A DNA stretch of 5,440 nt. Source: Lachnoclostridium sp. UBA933 (lineage in GTDB: Bacteria > Bacillota > Clostridia > Lachnospirales > Lachnospiraceae). The number at the start of each line of letters is the position of its first letter. Position 1 is the stretch's first letter. Where the stretch lies: NCBI GenBank assembly GCA_002293545.1, contig DBDL01000067.1, positions 1-5,440 on the forward strand, given 5' to 3'. Under the pieces are notes generated by a model. The model was not told where the DNA came from. It was given only the letters and a program-made list of their open reading frames with translations, and did not search any database. This document shows positions 1 to 5,134 of this stretch, piece after piece. The position numbers and the translations under genes were made by a program.

Positions 1-162
1 GATGAAATGCGTTTTGGAAATTATTTAGTTACTAAAAATATCAAATTAGGAGAACCTCCTGCCGGCCTTCTTGAAATTCCAAAGGATTTTACCGAATTAA
101 AAGCTCCGGATTTCAGTGAATTGGGAGGGATGCTTGAAATGTTCCAAAGCGGAAAAAAATGA
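1..162 (+). CDS. C-terminal end of an unidentified protein (possibly DUF4412-like)
   Basis: The first reading frame is open from base 1 and encodes 53 residues before the TGA at 160-162, so this is the tail of a gene that begins outside the window. Visible features are 'NYLVTKNIKLGEPPAGLLEIP' near the start, then an acidic stretch and a lysine end (SGKK). A phrase like 'G.P...LFEIP.(G/D)(F/Y)' close to the C-terminus is typical, from memory, of DUF4412-type secreted or periplasmic proteins of unknown function. That identification rests on one short motif and is weak. The tail contains no membrane segment. The downstream lipoprotein starts 76 bases after this stop, and a G8 tract and a possible promoter lie between, so the two genes may be transcribed separately. 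Confidence 0.6.
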   Translation, partial: DEMRFGNYLVTKNIKLGEPPAGLLEIPKDFTELKAPDFSELGGMLEMFQSGKK

Positions 163-169
163 ACCGCAA

Positions 170-177
170 GGGGGGGG
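170..177 (+). repeat. G8 homopolymer tract upstream of the lipoprotein gene
   Basis: Eight consecutive Gs lie between the stop at 162 and the lipoprotein start at 239. They are followed by C and an in-frame ATG at 179. Such tracts are prone to slipped-strand mispairing. In Treponema pallidum, poly-G tracts near promoters or starts are known to alter expression of surface-protein genes. Here the tract ends 14 bases before a candidate -35 element (192-197). A change in its length could affect promoter activity, or the use of the alternative ATG at 179, for which the G run would be the only Shine-Dalgarno-like sequence. Confidence 0.75.
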
Positions 178-191
178 CATGAAAAAGTTGT

Positions 192-219
192 TTGTTTTGG
201 AATGTATGTTCCATAAAAT
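192..219 (+). promoter_or_regulatory. weak sigma70-type promoter candidate for the lipoprotein gene
   Basis: TTGTTT (192-197) and TAAAAT (214-219) are separated by 16 bases. Transcription would start near 226, directly before the AAGGAG ribosome binding site at 227-232. The -35 element matches the consensus at only three of six positions. The spacer contains the inverted repeat TGGAA-tgtatg-TTCCA (198-213), which could be an operator. The region is AT-rich, so chance matches are likely. Confidence 0.35.
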
Positions 220-238
220 ATTTTGTAAGGAGTTTTGT

Positions 239-1162
239 ATGAATACGAAACGATTTTTAGGAACAATAACCTTCATCGCAGGGGTTATGATCATGTTGAG
301 CCTTACAGCCTGTGATAATGGAACCGAAACCGGACCCGGCAATGGCGATGATGAAGAGGGAACATTAACCGGAAGCGTCACAATCGACGGTATTCCCAAA
401 TACACCCATAGAATTTGGGCTGACATTTCTTTGCTGGGCGGTAACGGTGAAATCTCATATCAATGGATCAGAGGGGCTTCCACAAACATTGGAACAGGCG
501 TGTATTATGACATTACTGCGGCGGATATTGGCCAGACGCTGAAAGTGCGGGTAAGACGATCAGAGGAGACCGGTACGAAAACAAGCGCTGCCGTTACTCC
601 CGCGTATCATAAAATCGGCGACCAAGGCCCCGCCGGGGGAATAGTTTTTTATGATGATATGCAGGGGGATTGGCTGCCGTCCGGCAAACGTTTTATAGAA
701 ATCGCCGACAAAGATGTTTCGACTTCGCCGCTTCCGTGGGGAGTTAGCGGTACAGAGGTAACAGCCGCTGATTATGGATCGCAATTGGGCAAAGGCAAAC
801 TATGCCATGACGCGGCTGTTAGCGCCGGAGCCGGAAACGGAACGGCGGCAGGGGAATGTGAAGCATATACCGTTACCCTGTACGATGACGAGTTATGGGA
901 AAGAACTTTTGACGACTGGTTTTTGCCCGGCCTTGGAGAGATGACCAGAATGCTGGATTACCAAGAGAAAGACAACTCTCCTTATTCAGAATTAACCTAT
1001 AACAATAATAATCCGGGATTAAACGGTAAATATTGGACTTCTTTTATTAGCAGTGCAAACGATGCCTACTTTGTAGGTTTTGTATCTGACCCTGATCAAT
1101 ACGGATCACTGTATACAGAAAGAACAGCTCAACATAAAGTTCGTGCTATTCGCTGGTTTTAA
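239..1162 (+). CDS. surface lipoprotein with one Ig-like YQW repeat and an Lcl/DUF1566-like C-terminal domain
   Basis: The product is 307 residues. I chose the ATG at 239 because AAGGAG (227-232) sits 6 bases upstream and because it gives a standard lipoprotein signal: MNTKR, a hydrophobic core, then the lipobox L22-T23-A24-C25. After lipid attachment at C25 comes a flexible Gly/Asp/Glu linker (26-42). A repeat-like segment follows at about 42-120 with 'ISYQWIRG' and 'ITAADIGQTLKVRVR', resembling Ig-like/bacterial surface repeats. Residues 124-307 run from 'GDQGPAGGIVFYDD' through 'DWFLPGLGEM' (about 226-235) and 'YWTS' (265-268) to the final 'VRAIRWF'. This is the pattern of the Lcl C-terminal/DUF1566 (FGE-sulfatase-related) domain of bacterial surface proteins. 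The likely location is the outer surface or the periplasmic face of a membrane, and the ligand is unknown. The frame is also open upstream (GTG 116, ATG 179), but those starts would bury the signal peptide. Confidence 0.85.
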   Translation: MNTKRFLGTITFIAGVMIMLSLTACDNGTETGPGNGDDEEGTLTGSVTIDGIPKYTHRIWADISLLGGNGEISYQWIRGASTNIGTGVYYDITAADIGQTLKVRVRRSEETGTKTSAAVTPAYHKIGDQGPAGGIVFYDDMQGDWLPSGKRFIEIADKDVSTSPLPWGVSGTEVTAADYGSQLGKGKLCHDAAVSAGAGNGTAAGECEAYTVTLYDDELWERTFDDWFLPGLGEMTRMLDYQEKDNSPYSELTYNNNNPGLNGKYWTSFISSANDAYFVGFVSDPDQYGSLYTERTAQHKVRAIRWF

Positions 1163-1343
1163 ACCGTCTGCGTAAATTTTGTTCTGTAATAAGCGGTTGA
1201 AATCATCTCCGAAAAGCTATCCGGCTTTTTGCCGGATAGCACAACAGCCCCCGCAATTTCCCGCATTTATATAAAAAGCAAAAGACAGTATTTCAACAAA
1301 TTAAAACAATTAACAAAAAGACCGCTGATACCGATAAAAAAAT
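1163..1343. other. intergenic region between lipoprotein and ArsC-like genes
   Basis: This gap holds the 10-bp hairpin at 1216-1240 and otherwise A-rich sequence leading to the ArsC-like start. I found no open frame of note and no convincing promoter. TATATAA-like sequence occurs near 1266-1273, but without a -35 partner at the right spacing. Confidence 0.6.
1216..1240. terminator. perfect 10-bp hairpin, possible terminator after the lipoprotein gene
   Basis: GCTATCCGGC (1216-1225), a TTTTT loop (1226-1230) and GCCGGATAGC (1231-1240) form a perfect inverted repeat 53 bases after the lipoprotein stop. On the + strand the stem is followed by ACAACAG, with no T run, so it is not a textbook intrinsic terminator in that direction. 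Read on the - strand the stem is followed by TTTTC, a short U tract, so it could stop antisense transcription better. It may also act as an mRNA 3'-end stabiliser. Confidence 0.5.
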
Positions 1344-1709
1344 ATGAACATTCAAATCTTCGGAAAAAGCAAATGTTTCGACACTAAAAAAACCGAACGC
1401 TACTTTAAGGAACGCAGCATCAAGTTTCAAAGCATAGACATTGTAAAATACGGTTTAAGCCCTGGCGAATACCAAAGCGTAAAATCAGCCGTAGGCGGCT
1501 TTGATAAATTGATAGACACGCAATCAAAGGAATACGGAAACAGGCACATAGAGTACCTTTCCTCCGAAACAGACAAAGAAGAAGCCCTTATCGCCAATCC
1601 TGCAATGTTCAAAACCCCGATTGTCCGCAACGGTTGGATATACCCCCGAAGTCTGGAAATCCTGGGAATAGGCCCGCAAATCGCCGGAAAATGGGTTTAT
1701 AAGGCTTGA
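1344..1709 (+). CDS. ArsC/Spx-family thioredoxin-fold protein
   Basis: The product is 121 residues, the usual length for the ArsC/Spx/YffB family of cytoplasmic thioredoxin-fold proteins. The N-terminus 'IQIFGKSKC' is a beta strand leading to C11, followed by 'FDTKKTERYFKERSI', the typical helix with the paired lysines K15-K16 seen in this family ('CxxxKK'). Near the C-terminus 'NPAMFKTPIVRNG' (85-97) matches the conserved 'NP...PIV' segment, with P92 as the expected cis-proline and R95 close by. There is a single active-site cysteine and no CxxC pair, so a redox-sensing Spx role is less likely. Glutathione- or thioredoxin-linked reductase activity is possible, but the substrate cannot be read from the sequence and arsenate reduction is not shown. 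I see no ars genes nearby. No clear Shine-Dalgarno precedes the ATG, only A-rich sequence. The brnTA pair follows 41 bases later. Confidence 0.8.
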   Translation: MNIQIFGKSKCFDTKKTERYFKERSIKFQSIDIVKYGLSPGEYQSVKSAVGGFDKLIDTQSKEYGNRHIEYLSSETDKEEALIANPAMFKTPIVRNGWIYPRSLEILGIGPQIAGKWVYKA

Positions 1710-1721
1710 CTTTTCCGGCTG

Positions 1722-1740
1722 ATTGTATACACAATATTGT
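1722..1740. promoter_or_regulatory. palindromic operator candidate upstream of brnTA
   Basis: The sequence reads ATTGT-ATAC-ACAAT-ATTGT. The first and second arms form a perfect 5-bp inverted repeat with a 4-base spacer. The second and third arms form a perfect 10-bp palindrome (1731-1740). The three half-sites end 10 bases before the BrnT start codon. BrnA antitoxins are known to bind and repress their own promoter with or without BrnT, so this is the natural operator position. A TTGACT (1706-1711) could serve as -35, but the -10 candidates (TACACA at 1728, ACAATA at 1731) are poor. Confidence 0.55.
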
Positions 1741-1750
1741 AGGGTGTTGA

Positions 1751-2074
1751 ATGGGTAGGACAATAGTCAGCGCGGACGGAAGATTCGAGTGGGATGAGGC
1801 CAAAAGCGGAATCAACAAGAAAGCTCATGGGCTTTATTTTGAAGAGACCCTCCCGGCTTTTGATGATCCTTATCTGCTTGAATTCTATGACGATACTCAT
1901 TCAGATCAAAGCGAAACGAGGTATAAGGGTTTAGCAGAGTTACAGGATTTTGTCATTTTGTACCTGTCGTATACAGAACCGGCAAGCGGGAGAACCAGGA
2001 TTATTTCAGTTCGGCCTGCCGAGCCGGTAGAGGAGGCGATGTATTATGAGTGGCGCAAAAACTTTATCTCCTGA
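1751..2074 (+). CDS. brnT: BrnT-family type II toxin (putative ribonuclease)
   Basis: The product is 107 residues. The family hallmarks of BrnT (PF04365, formerly DUF497) are clear: 'FEWDEAKSGINKKAHG' (12-27), a variant of the usual 'WDxxKxxxNxxKHG'; 'YFEETLPAFDDPY' after it; 'ETRYKG' in the middle; and 'RTRIISVRPAEPVEEAMYYEW' (81-101) at the end, the conserved RIISxR strand followed by the C-terminal helix. BrnT adopts a small RNase fold, inhibits translation by cleaving RNA, and is neutralised by BrnA in a tight complex. The lysine that usually precedes H26 is alanine here; this position seems variable in the family, so loss of activity should not be assumed. The gene has a weak ribosome binding site (AGGG at 1741-1744). 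It overlaps brnA by 29 bases, the typical toxin-first order of this system. Confidence 0.9.
   Translation: MGRTIVSADGRFEWDEAKSGINKKAHGLYFEETLPAFDDPYLLEFYDDTHSDQSETRYKGLAELQDFVILYLSYTEPASGRTRIISVRPAEPVEEAMYYEWRKNFIS
2031..2036 (+). promoter_or_regulatory. strong ribosome binding site for brnA
   Basis: AGGAGG, embedded in the end of brnT, lies 9 bases before the brnA ATG at 2046. It is much stronger than the site in front of brnT. Such a bias would favour excess antitoxin over toxin, as type II systems require. The nearer ATG at 2039 is in the brnT frame and is internal to the toxin. Confidence 0.7.
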
Positions 2075-2348
2075 ACGGATTGCCGAAATAAAGGCATTTA
2101 AGAACACTGATTTTTCGGACTGTCCGGTAATGACGGCGGAAGAGCTGAGCAGGCTGCGGCCCCGGCATCCGGAATACTTCAAACCAGTCAAAAAGGCGGT
2201 TCAGATACGCCTTGACGCAGATGTTCTGGCTTGGTTCAAAGGTTACGGAAAGGGCTATCAAAGTCGGATAAATGCGGCATTGCGGGGTGTCATGTTGCAA
2301 AATATGCAGGATAGAAACATGAGTAAAGTTGAAGGAATCAGAAGTTGA
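2046..2348 (+). CDS. brnA: BrnA-family antitoxin
   Basis: The product is 100 residues and matches the BrnA antitoxin family (PF14384, formerly DUF4415). The conserved core 'KKAVQIRLDADVLAWFK' (49-65) followed by 'GKGYQSRINAALRGVM' (69-84) is the ribbon-helix-helix fold used to dimerise and bind DNA; the strand Q53-R55 would contact the operator. The N-terminal half (residues 8-45, 'LSPERIAEIKAFKNTDFSDCPVMTAEEL') is the usual linker/toxin-binding part. BrnA blocks BrnT and represses the brnTA promoter; the likely binding site is the repeat at 1722-1740. The tail after residue 85 (QNMQDRNMSKVEGIRS) is polar and somewhat longer than the core requires. No T-rich terminator follows. Confidence 0.9.
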   Translation: MSGAKTLSPERIAEIKAFKNTDFSDCPVMTAEELSRLRPRHPEYFKPVKKAVQIRLDADVLAWFKGYGKGYQSRINAALRGVMLQNMQDRNMSKVEGIRS

Positions 2349-2449
2349 GCTTTTCTGTGGAAGATATGGTGTGCGTAAATTTTTCACGACAACTGTGAAA
2401 TCTACCTAACCCTTGACAATTACCTGAAAAGGAAGTAAAATCCATACCT
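2349..2449 (+). other. intergenic region between brnTA and the AT-rich operon
   Basis: There is no gene here. It contains a short inverted repeat, TTTCAC-gacaact-GTGAAA (2382-2400), with no T run after it. The repeat ends 12 bases before the -35 element of the promoter at 2413, so an operator role is as plausible as a weak terminator. Base composition changes from mixed to AT-rich around here: a hand count gives 31 G+C of 60 at 841-900 and 18 of 60 at 2761-2820. Confidence 0.5.
2413..2441 (+). promoter_or_regulatory. strong sigma70-type promoter for the unknown operon
   Basis: TTGACA (2413-2418) is a perfect -35 element. TAAAAT (2436-2441) matches the -10 consensus at five of six positions. 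The spacer is exactly 17 bases. This is the best promoter in the window. The expected transcription start is about 2447-2449, only 1-3 bases before the ATG at 2450, which would make the transcript essentially leaderless. The purine-rich AAGGAAG (2429-2435) lies upstream of that start and would not be in the mRNA. Confidence 0.75.
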
Positions 2450-2569
2450 ATGGATAATTTAGTAGCCCATTGGGATGGTAAATTCATTGCTAGAATTGCT
2501 AAGAATCTGCCATTAAAGTCTAAAATGTCTCTTTTCCGGGGGGGGCAAACCCCTGCTATAGTTCTATGA
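2450..2569 (+). CDS. 39-codon ORF: leader peptide, or out-of-frame N-terminus of the next gene
   Basis: The ORF begins with 'MDNLVAHWDGKFIARIAKNL' and ends at the TGA of 2567-2569, which overlaps the ATG of the next ORF (ATGA, 2566-2569). It starts right at the predicted transcription start. Codons 30-32 (CGG GGG GGG) contain a G8 tract. Inserting one G makes the frame run without any stop into the 534-codon ORF, giving 'SLFRGGANPCYSSMIYHNP' across the join and a 573-residue product. Removing one G leads to a TAG after a few codons. This points to the true N-terminus of the downstream protein, separated by a one-base difference. With eight Gs the ATGA overlap might still allow translational coupling and a shorter product. 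No homologue of the peptide itself is recognised. Confidence 0.6.
   Translation: MDNLVAHWDGKFIARIAKNLPLKSKMSLFRGGQTPAIVL
2538..2545 (+). repeat. G8 homopolymer tract, candidate phase-variation switch
   Basis: Eight Gs sit in an otherwise AT-rich stretch. They are followed by CAAA and CCCC (2550-2553), so the mRNA can also form a small GGGG-CAAA-CCCC hairpin just before the ATG at 2566. The tract length decides the reading frame: nine Gs join the 39-codon and 534-codon ORFs, while seven or eight do not. It shares the form G8-C-A with the tract at 170-177. Confidence 0.75.
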
Positions 2570-4170
2570 TTTATCATAACCCTCTTTCATCACTTGGGGA
2601 AAAGATTTTAAATCGTGTCCTTTTGGATACAGAACCTGGTGATAAATTTCTTTTGTCAATCATAGACCCTGATACTTTTGAAAAACTGAAAGAAGAAACC
2701 GGAGGTGGAGATTCTCGACAAGTAGAAAAGGCCTTAAAATCTACGGCTGAATTATATTGCCTTTTAGATGATTACAGCGTTATTTCGATAGCTTTATTAC
2801 AAGTATCACTGGTTTATGATTCTAACAGAGAAGATATATCAGATGCTTTTTACCCCAAAATGAAGGAATATTATCCAAATCTTAACGAAGATCATGATGT
2901 ACAAAGATACTTTGAAAACATCCAAGAACCACTCTGGGAAAGGGCAAGAGATATTTTCGAGAAAAAAGGACGGACACTTCTTATACCAAAACCAAAGACA
3001 GGTTCTGGCAGATATGTTCAATTTCCAAAATCTCAGCAACTTATTCGCTGGAACGAATTAGTTGGATATGCCGACAAATTTATAAAGGCAAAACTTGATC
3101 CCTATCAGATATTATCATTCGACGATTTCTGCGATAAAATAGACATTGGCTATGAGTATCAATGTACTCCTGAAGAAAATGAGGCTATTCGGAAAATAAT
3201 ATTCTCCTTTTATAATAGGTGGGACGGACGCAAAACTGATGAGATTAAAATGCAAAGATTTAGCGCACAAGATTCAAGGACTAAAATAACAATCCATGAC
3301 AATATCAAGTCAGAAATAACATTGAAACTTATCTATGAAAAAATACACATTTACAAAAACGGCCATGGGATCTCAGAGCAAAACTTGCAACAACATATAA
3401 ACAAACCTATAATCCCCTTTGTTTTTGATGACGAATATATAGATTGGATATATACAATAAAATCATTACAAGTTACAGATAAATTACTTGTTTTGGTCAA
3501 TAAATCACATGGAATAAACGCAGTCTGTTTTGAGAAAATGAGGCATGATTTTCTGGAAACAAATTATTTTGATGTATACATTTTTGAAGAATGCAATAAC
3601 GAAGTCGCCAAATTTGCCAATCTCATGCTTGCCAAAAAAGAGATATATGAAATAATCGGGGGAATCAAATCCCATGGGGATAATAATTTTGCAAATAATA
3701 TACTTGGAAGCTGGTATGATTTTGCACTTCCAAAGATAAAAATTGTTTTACCTTCTTCTGTACGAGTATTTATTGATTCAAGAGAAATAATTGTAAATAA
3801 TAATTGTGTTGATTTATCTGATTTAATATTGAAAGAAAATAACGCTAAATTCCCTCTTGAATCAGGAGAACATTCATTCAAATGTACAGACATAAGCCCC
3901 GCATATTTTTTTGTTGAAGAGAATAAAATAAATAATAAAACCGGAATAAATCATGGATGGAAAATAGCATCTAATGATTTCCGTCCAGTAAGTCAAAGTG
4001 AAAATCCTGATATTGTTGGATTAAAAATCATAAAGTCTAATTCATTTAACGCAAATACAGAATTACGGCCATTTTTAATCAGAAACGAAATTTTGCAGAA
4101 TAGGCCAATAGAATGGTTGCTAAGTGAGAAAGCAACAAAGATTGAGTTAAGGAGAAAATATGGATACTAA
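2566..4170 (+). CDS. large protein of unknown function, first main gene of the AT-rich operon
   Basis: The product is 534 residues from the ATG at 2566. The frame is open upstream to 2524 without a start codon, and no Shine-Dalgarno precedes 2566. The annotated start is therefore doubtful, and the protein probably begins at 2450 in a different G-tract phase. I do not recognise the family. There is no signal peptide or membrane segment, so it is probably cytoplasmic. Visible parts are: a helical N-terminal region (1-85, 'SSLGEKILNRVL'); a segment around 93-165 with 'LWERARDIFEKKGRTLLIP' leading into 'GSGRYVQFPKSQ' (146-157), which has the look of a conserved motif; a charged middle; and a beta-rich part from about 385 to 440 ('VRVFIDSREIIV', 'LESGEHSFKC') that could be an Ig-like fold. 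I see no Walker A, nuclease PD-(D/E)xK or helicase motif. The next gene overlaps by 11 bases, so the two probably act together. Confidence 0.7.
   Translation: MIYHNPLSSLGEKILNRVLLDTEPGDKFLLSIIDPDTFEKLKEETGGGDSRQVEKALKSTAELYCLLDDYSVISIALLQVSLVYDSNREDISDAFYPKMKEYYPNLNEDHDVQRYFENIQEPLWERARDIFEKKGRTLLIPKPKTGSGRYVQFPKSQQLIRWNELVGYADKFIKAKLDPYQILSFDDFCDKIDIGYEYQCTPEENEAIRKIIFSFYNRWDGRKTDEIKMQRFSAQDSRTKITIHDNIKSEITLKLIYEKIHIYKNGHGISEQNLQQHINKPIIPFVFDDEYIDWIYTIKSLQVTDKLLVLVNKSHGINAVCFEKMRHDFLETNYFDVYIFEECNNEVAKFANLMLAKKEIYEIIGGIKSHGDNNFANNILGSWYDFALPKIKIVLPSSVRVFIDSREIIVNNNCVDLSDLILKENNAKFPLESGEHSFKCTDISPAYFFVEENKINNKTGINHGWKIASNDFRPVSQSENPDIVGLKIIKSNSFNANTELRPFLIRNEILQNRPIEWLLSEKATKIELRRKYGY
4149..4154 (+). 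promoter_or_regulatory. ribosome binding site deciding the start at 4160
   Basis: AAGGAG lies 5 bases before the ATG at 4160, inside the end of the upstream gene. Together with the 11-base overlap it indicates a co-transcribed and probably co-translated pair. Confidence 0.75.
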
Positions 4171-5134
4171 AGGTAAGGTGTTTTGGGGATTATCAAAAAC
4201 TCTACATAGCGGTACTGCATCAAGAATATCAGTTTTAGGCGAAAAAAAAGAGACAGGGTATATAAAATACTCGGACGATTATAATATAAAAGAAATTTTC
4301 CCACCAGAGGGAAAAGTTTTTTGCCCGTCGTCATCAGATTTCTCTTATTGTACATTTCAGGCGGAACTCTACACAAACAAAGCAAAGGCAGATGGTGATG
4401 AGTATATCACGTTACCAGATCAACCAAAAGAACTGCGTGCCAAAAATTTATTAAGAAAAAAATCATTAGAGCAATCATTACCCCTAGAAGAATTGCAGGA
4501 ATTGGATTCCAACCTAAAGGATGGGGTATATTACATCAACATTGAGAATACTAAAGAATTGGTTGGCCCATTTACCAGAAATCAGCGGGGAATAGCCCCC
4601 CAAACGCATAAAGAAGCGATTGTTTATGATGTATCATCAGATCCTCTTCTTCAGGACTTGGTATTTATAGATCATGATAGTTTTCTCAATTCGCCAGATA
4701 TATACCCTCAAAAAAGAAAAATTGATTGCATGTCCGATGAGCAATTAAAAGATTGGTTTAGAACAAAATTAAAGGAAGCCAAAGGATTTCCGACTGAAGA
4801 GATGAAGTCAATGGAAACTATGATGAAAGTCTTGAAGTCAAAATTGCTTCCTAATGCCGTTGATCTTGATCGTGATCGGTACAGGCGTATCAAAAAAAAC
4901 CTCGAGCAGTTTGTTTTTTCCTATGGTGAACTACAAGATGTTCTTGTTGGTGATGGATTTGCCAAGATCAGTGAAAAAATTGATAAGATGCGCCTTGAAA
5001 TAAAGCAAGAATATGAATCACAGCTCCATGATGAACTAAAAAATCTACATGAGGAAAAATCTGCATTGGAAAACAAGCGTGACAGCATTTCTGCACAGCT
5101 CAATGAATTAAAATCTTTAGAAAGAGAATATTGA
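4160..5134 (+). CDS. unknown protein with C-terminal coiled coil; reading frame broken near its end
   Basis: The ORF is 324 codons, with a good ribosome binding site (AAGGAG, 4149-4154). I do not recognise a family. The first part (1-90) looks like a compact beta-rich module ('GKVFWGLSKTL', 'SRISVLGEKKETGYIKY'). Around 125-185 comes 'GVYYINIENTKELVGPFTRNQRG', then 'IDCMSDEQLKDWFRTKLKEAKG' at about 190-211, both looking like conserved blocks. From about 275 the chain is a heptad-rich coiled coil ('ISEKIDKMRLEIKQEYESQL', 'EEKSALENKRDSISAQLNEL') that stops abruptly at 'LEREY' before TGA 5132-5134. The +1 frame continues the same kind of charged helix and stays open to the window end, so this is very likely the N-terminal part of a larger protein. 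Coiled coils in this position often precede ATPase domains in defence proteins, but no Walker motif is visible here. The gene may be disrupted, frameshifted by the ribosome, or affected by a sequencing error. Confidence 0.7.
   Translation: MDTKGKVFWGLSKTLHSGTASRISVLGEKKETGYIKYSDDYNIKEIFPPEGKVFCPSSSDFSYCTFQAELYTNKAKADGDEYITLPDQPKELRAKNLLRKKSLEQSLPLEELQELDSNLKDGVYYINIENTKELVGPFTRNQRGIAPQTHKEAIVYDVSSDPLLQDLVFIDHDSFLNSPDIYPQKRKIDCMSDEQLKDWFRTKLKEAKGFPTEEMKSMETMMKVLKSKLLPNAVDLDRDRYRRIKKNLEQFVFSYGELQDVLVGDGFAKISEKIDKMRLEIKQEYESQLHDELKNLHEEKSALENKRDSISAQLNELKSLEREY

Noticed and set aside
116..238. Longer lipoprotein reading frame starting at GTG 116 or ATG 179
   Set aside because: The 116 start overlaps the upstream gene and lacks a ribosome binding site. 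Both put about 20-41 residues before an otherwise perfect signal peptide. ATG 239 has AAGGAG at ideal spacing.
1344..1709. Arsenate reductase as a firm function
   Set aside because: The fold and single cysteine fit the ArsC/Spx superfamily, but there are no ars neighbours and the key arginine set cannot be confirmed by eye.
1169..2383. 12-base direct repeat TGCGTAAATTTT at 1169-1180 and 2372-2383, flanking the ArsC-like and brnTA genes
   Set aside because: About one chance 12-mer repeat is expected in a window of this size. No inverted ends, integrase or transposase accompany it, so I do not call it a mobile-element boundary.
2382..2400. TTTCAC/GTGAAA inverted repeat as a terminator of brnTA
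   Set aside because: The stem is only 6 bp and AT-rich, with no T run after it. It is noted only as a possible operator.
3564..3893. Minus-strand open frames across the window, the longest about 109 codons
   Set aside because: They lie opposite well-supported + strand genes, lack ribosome binding sites, and show no recognisable protein features.
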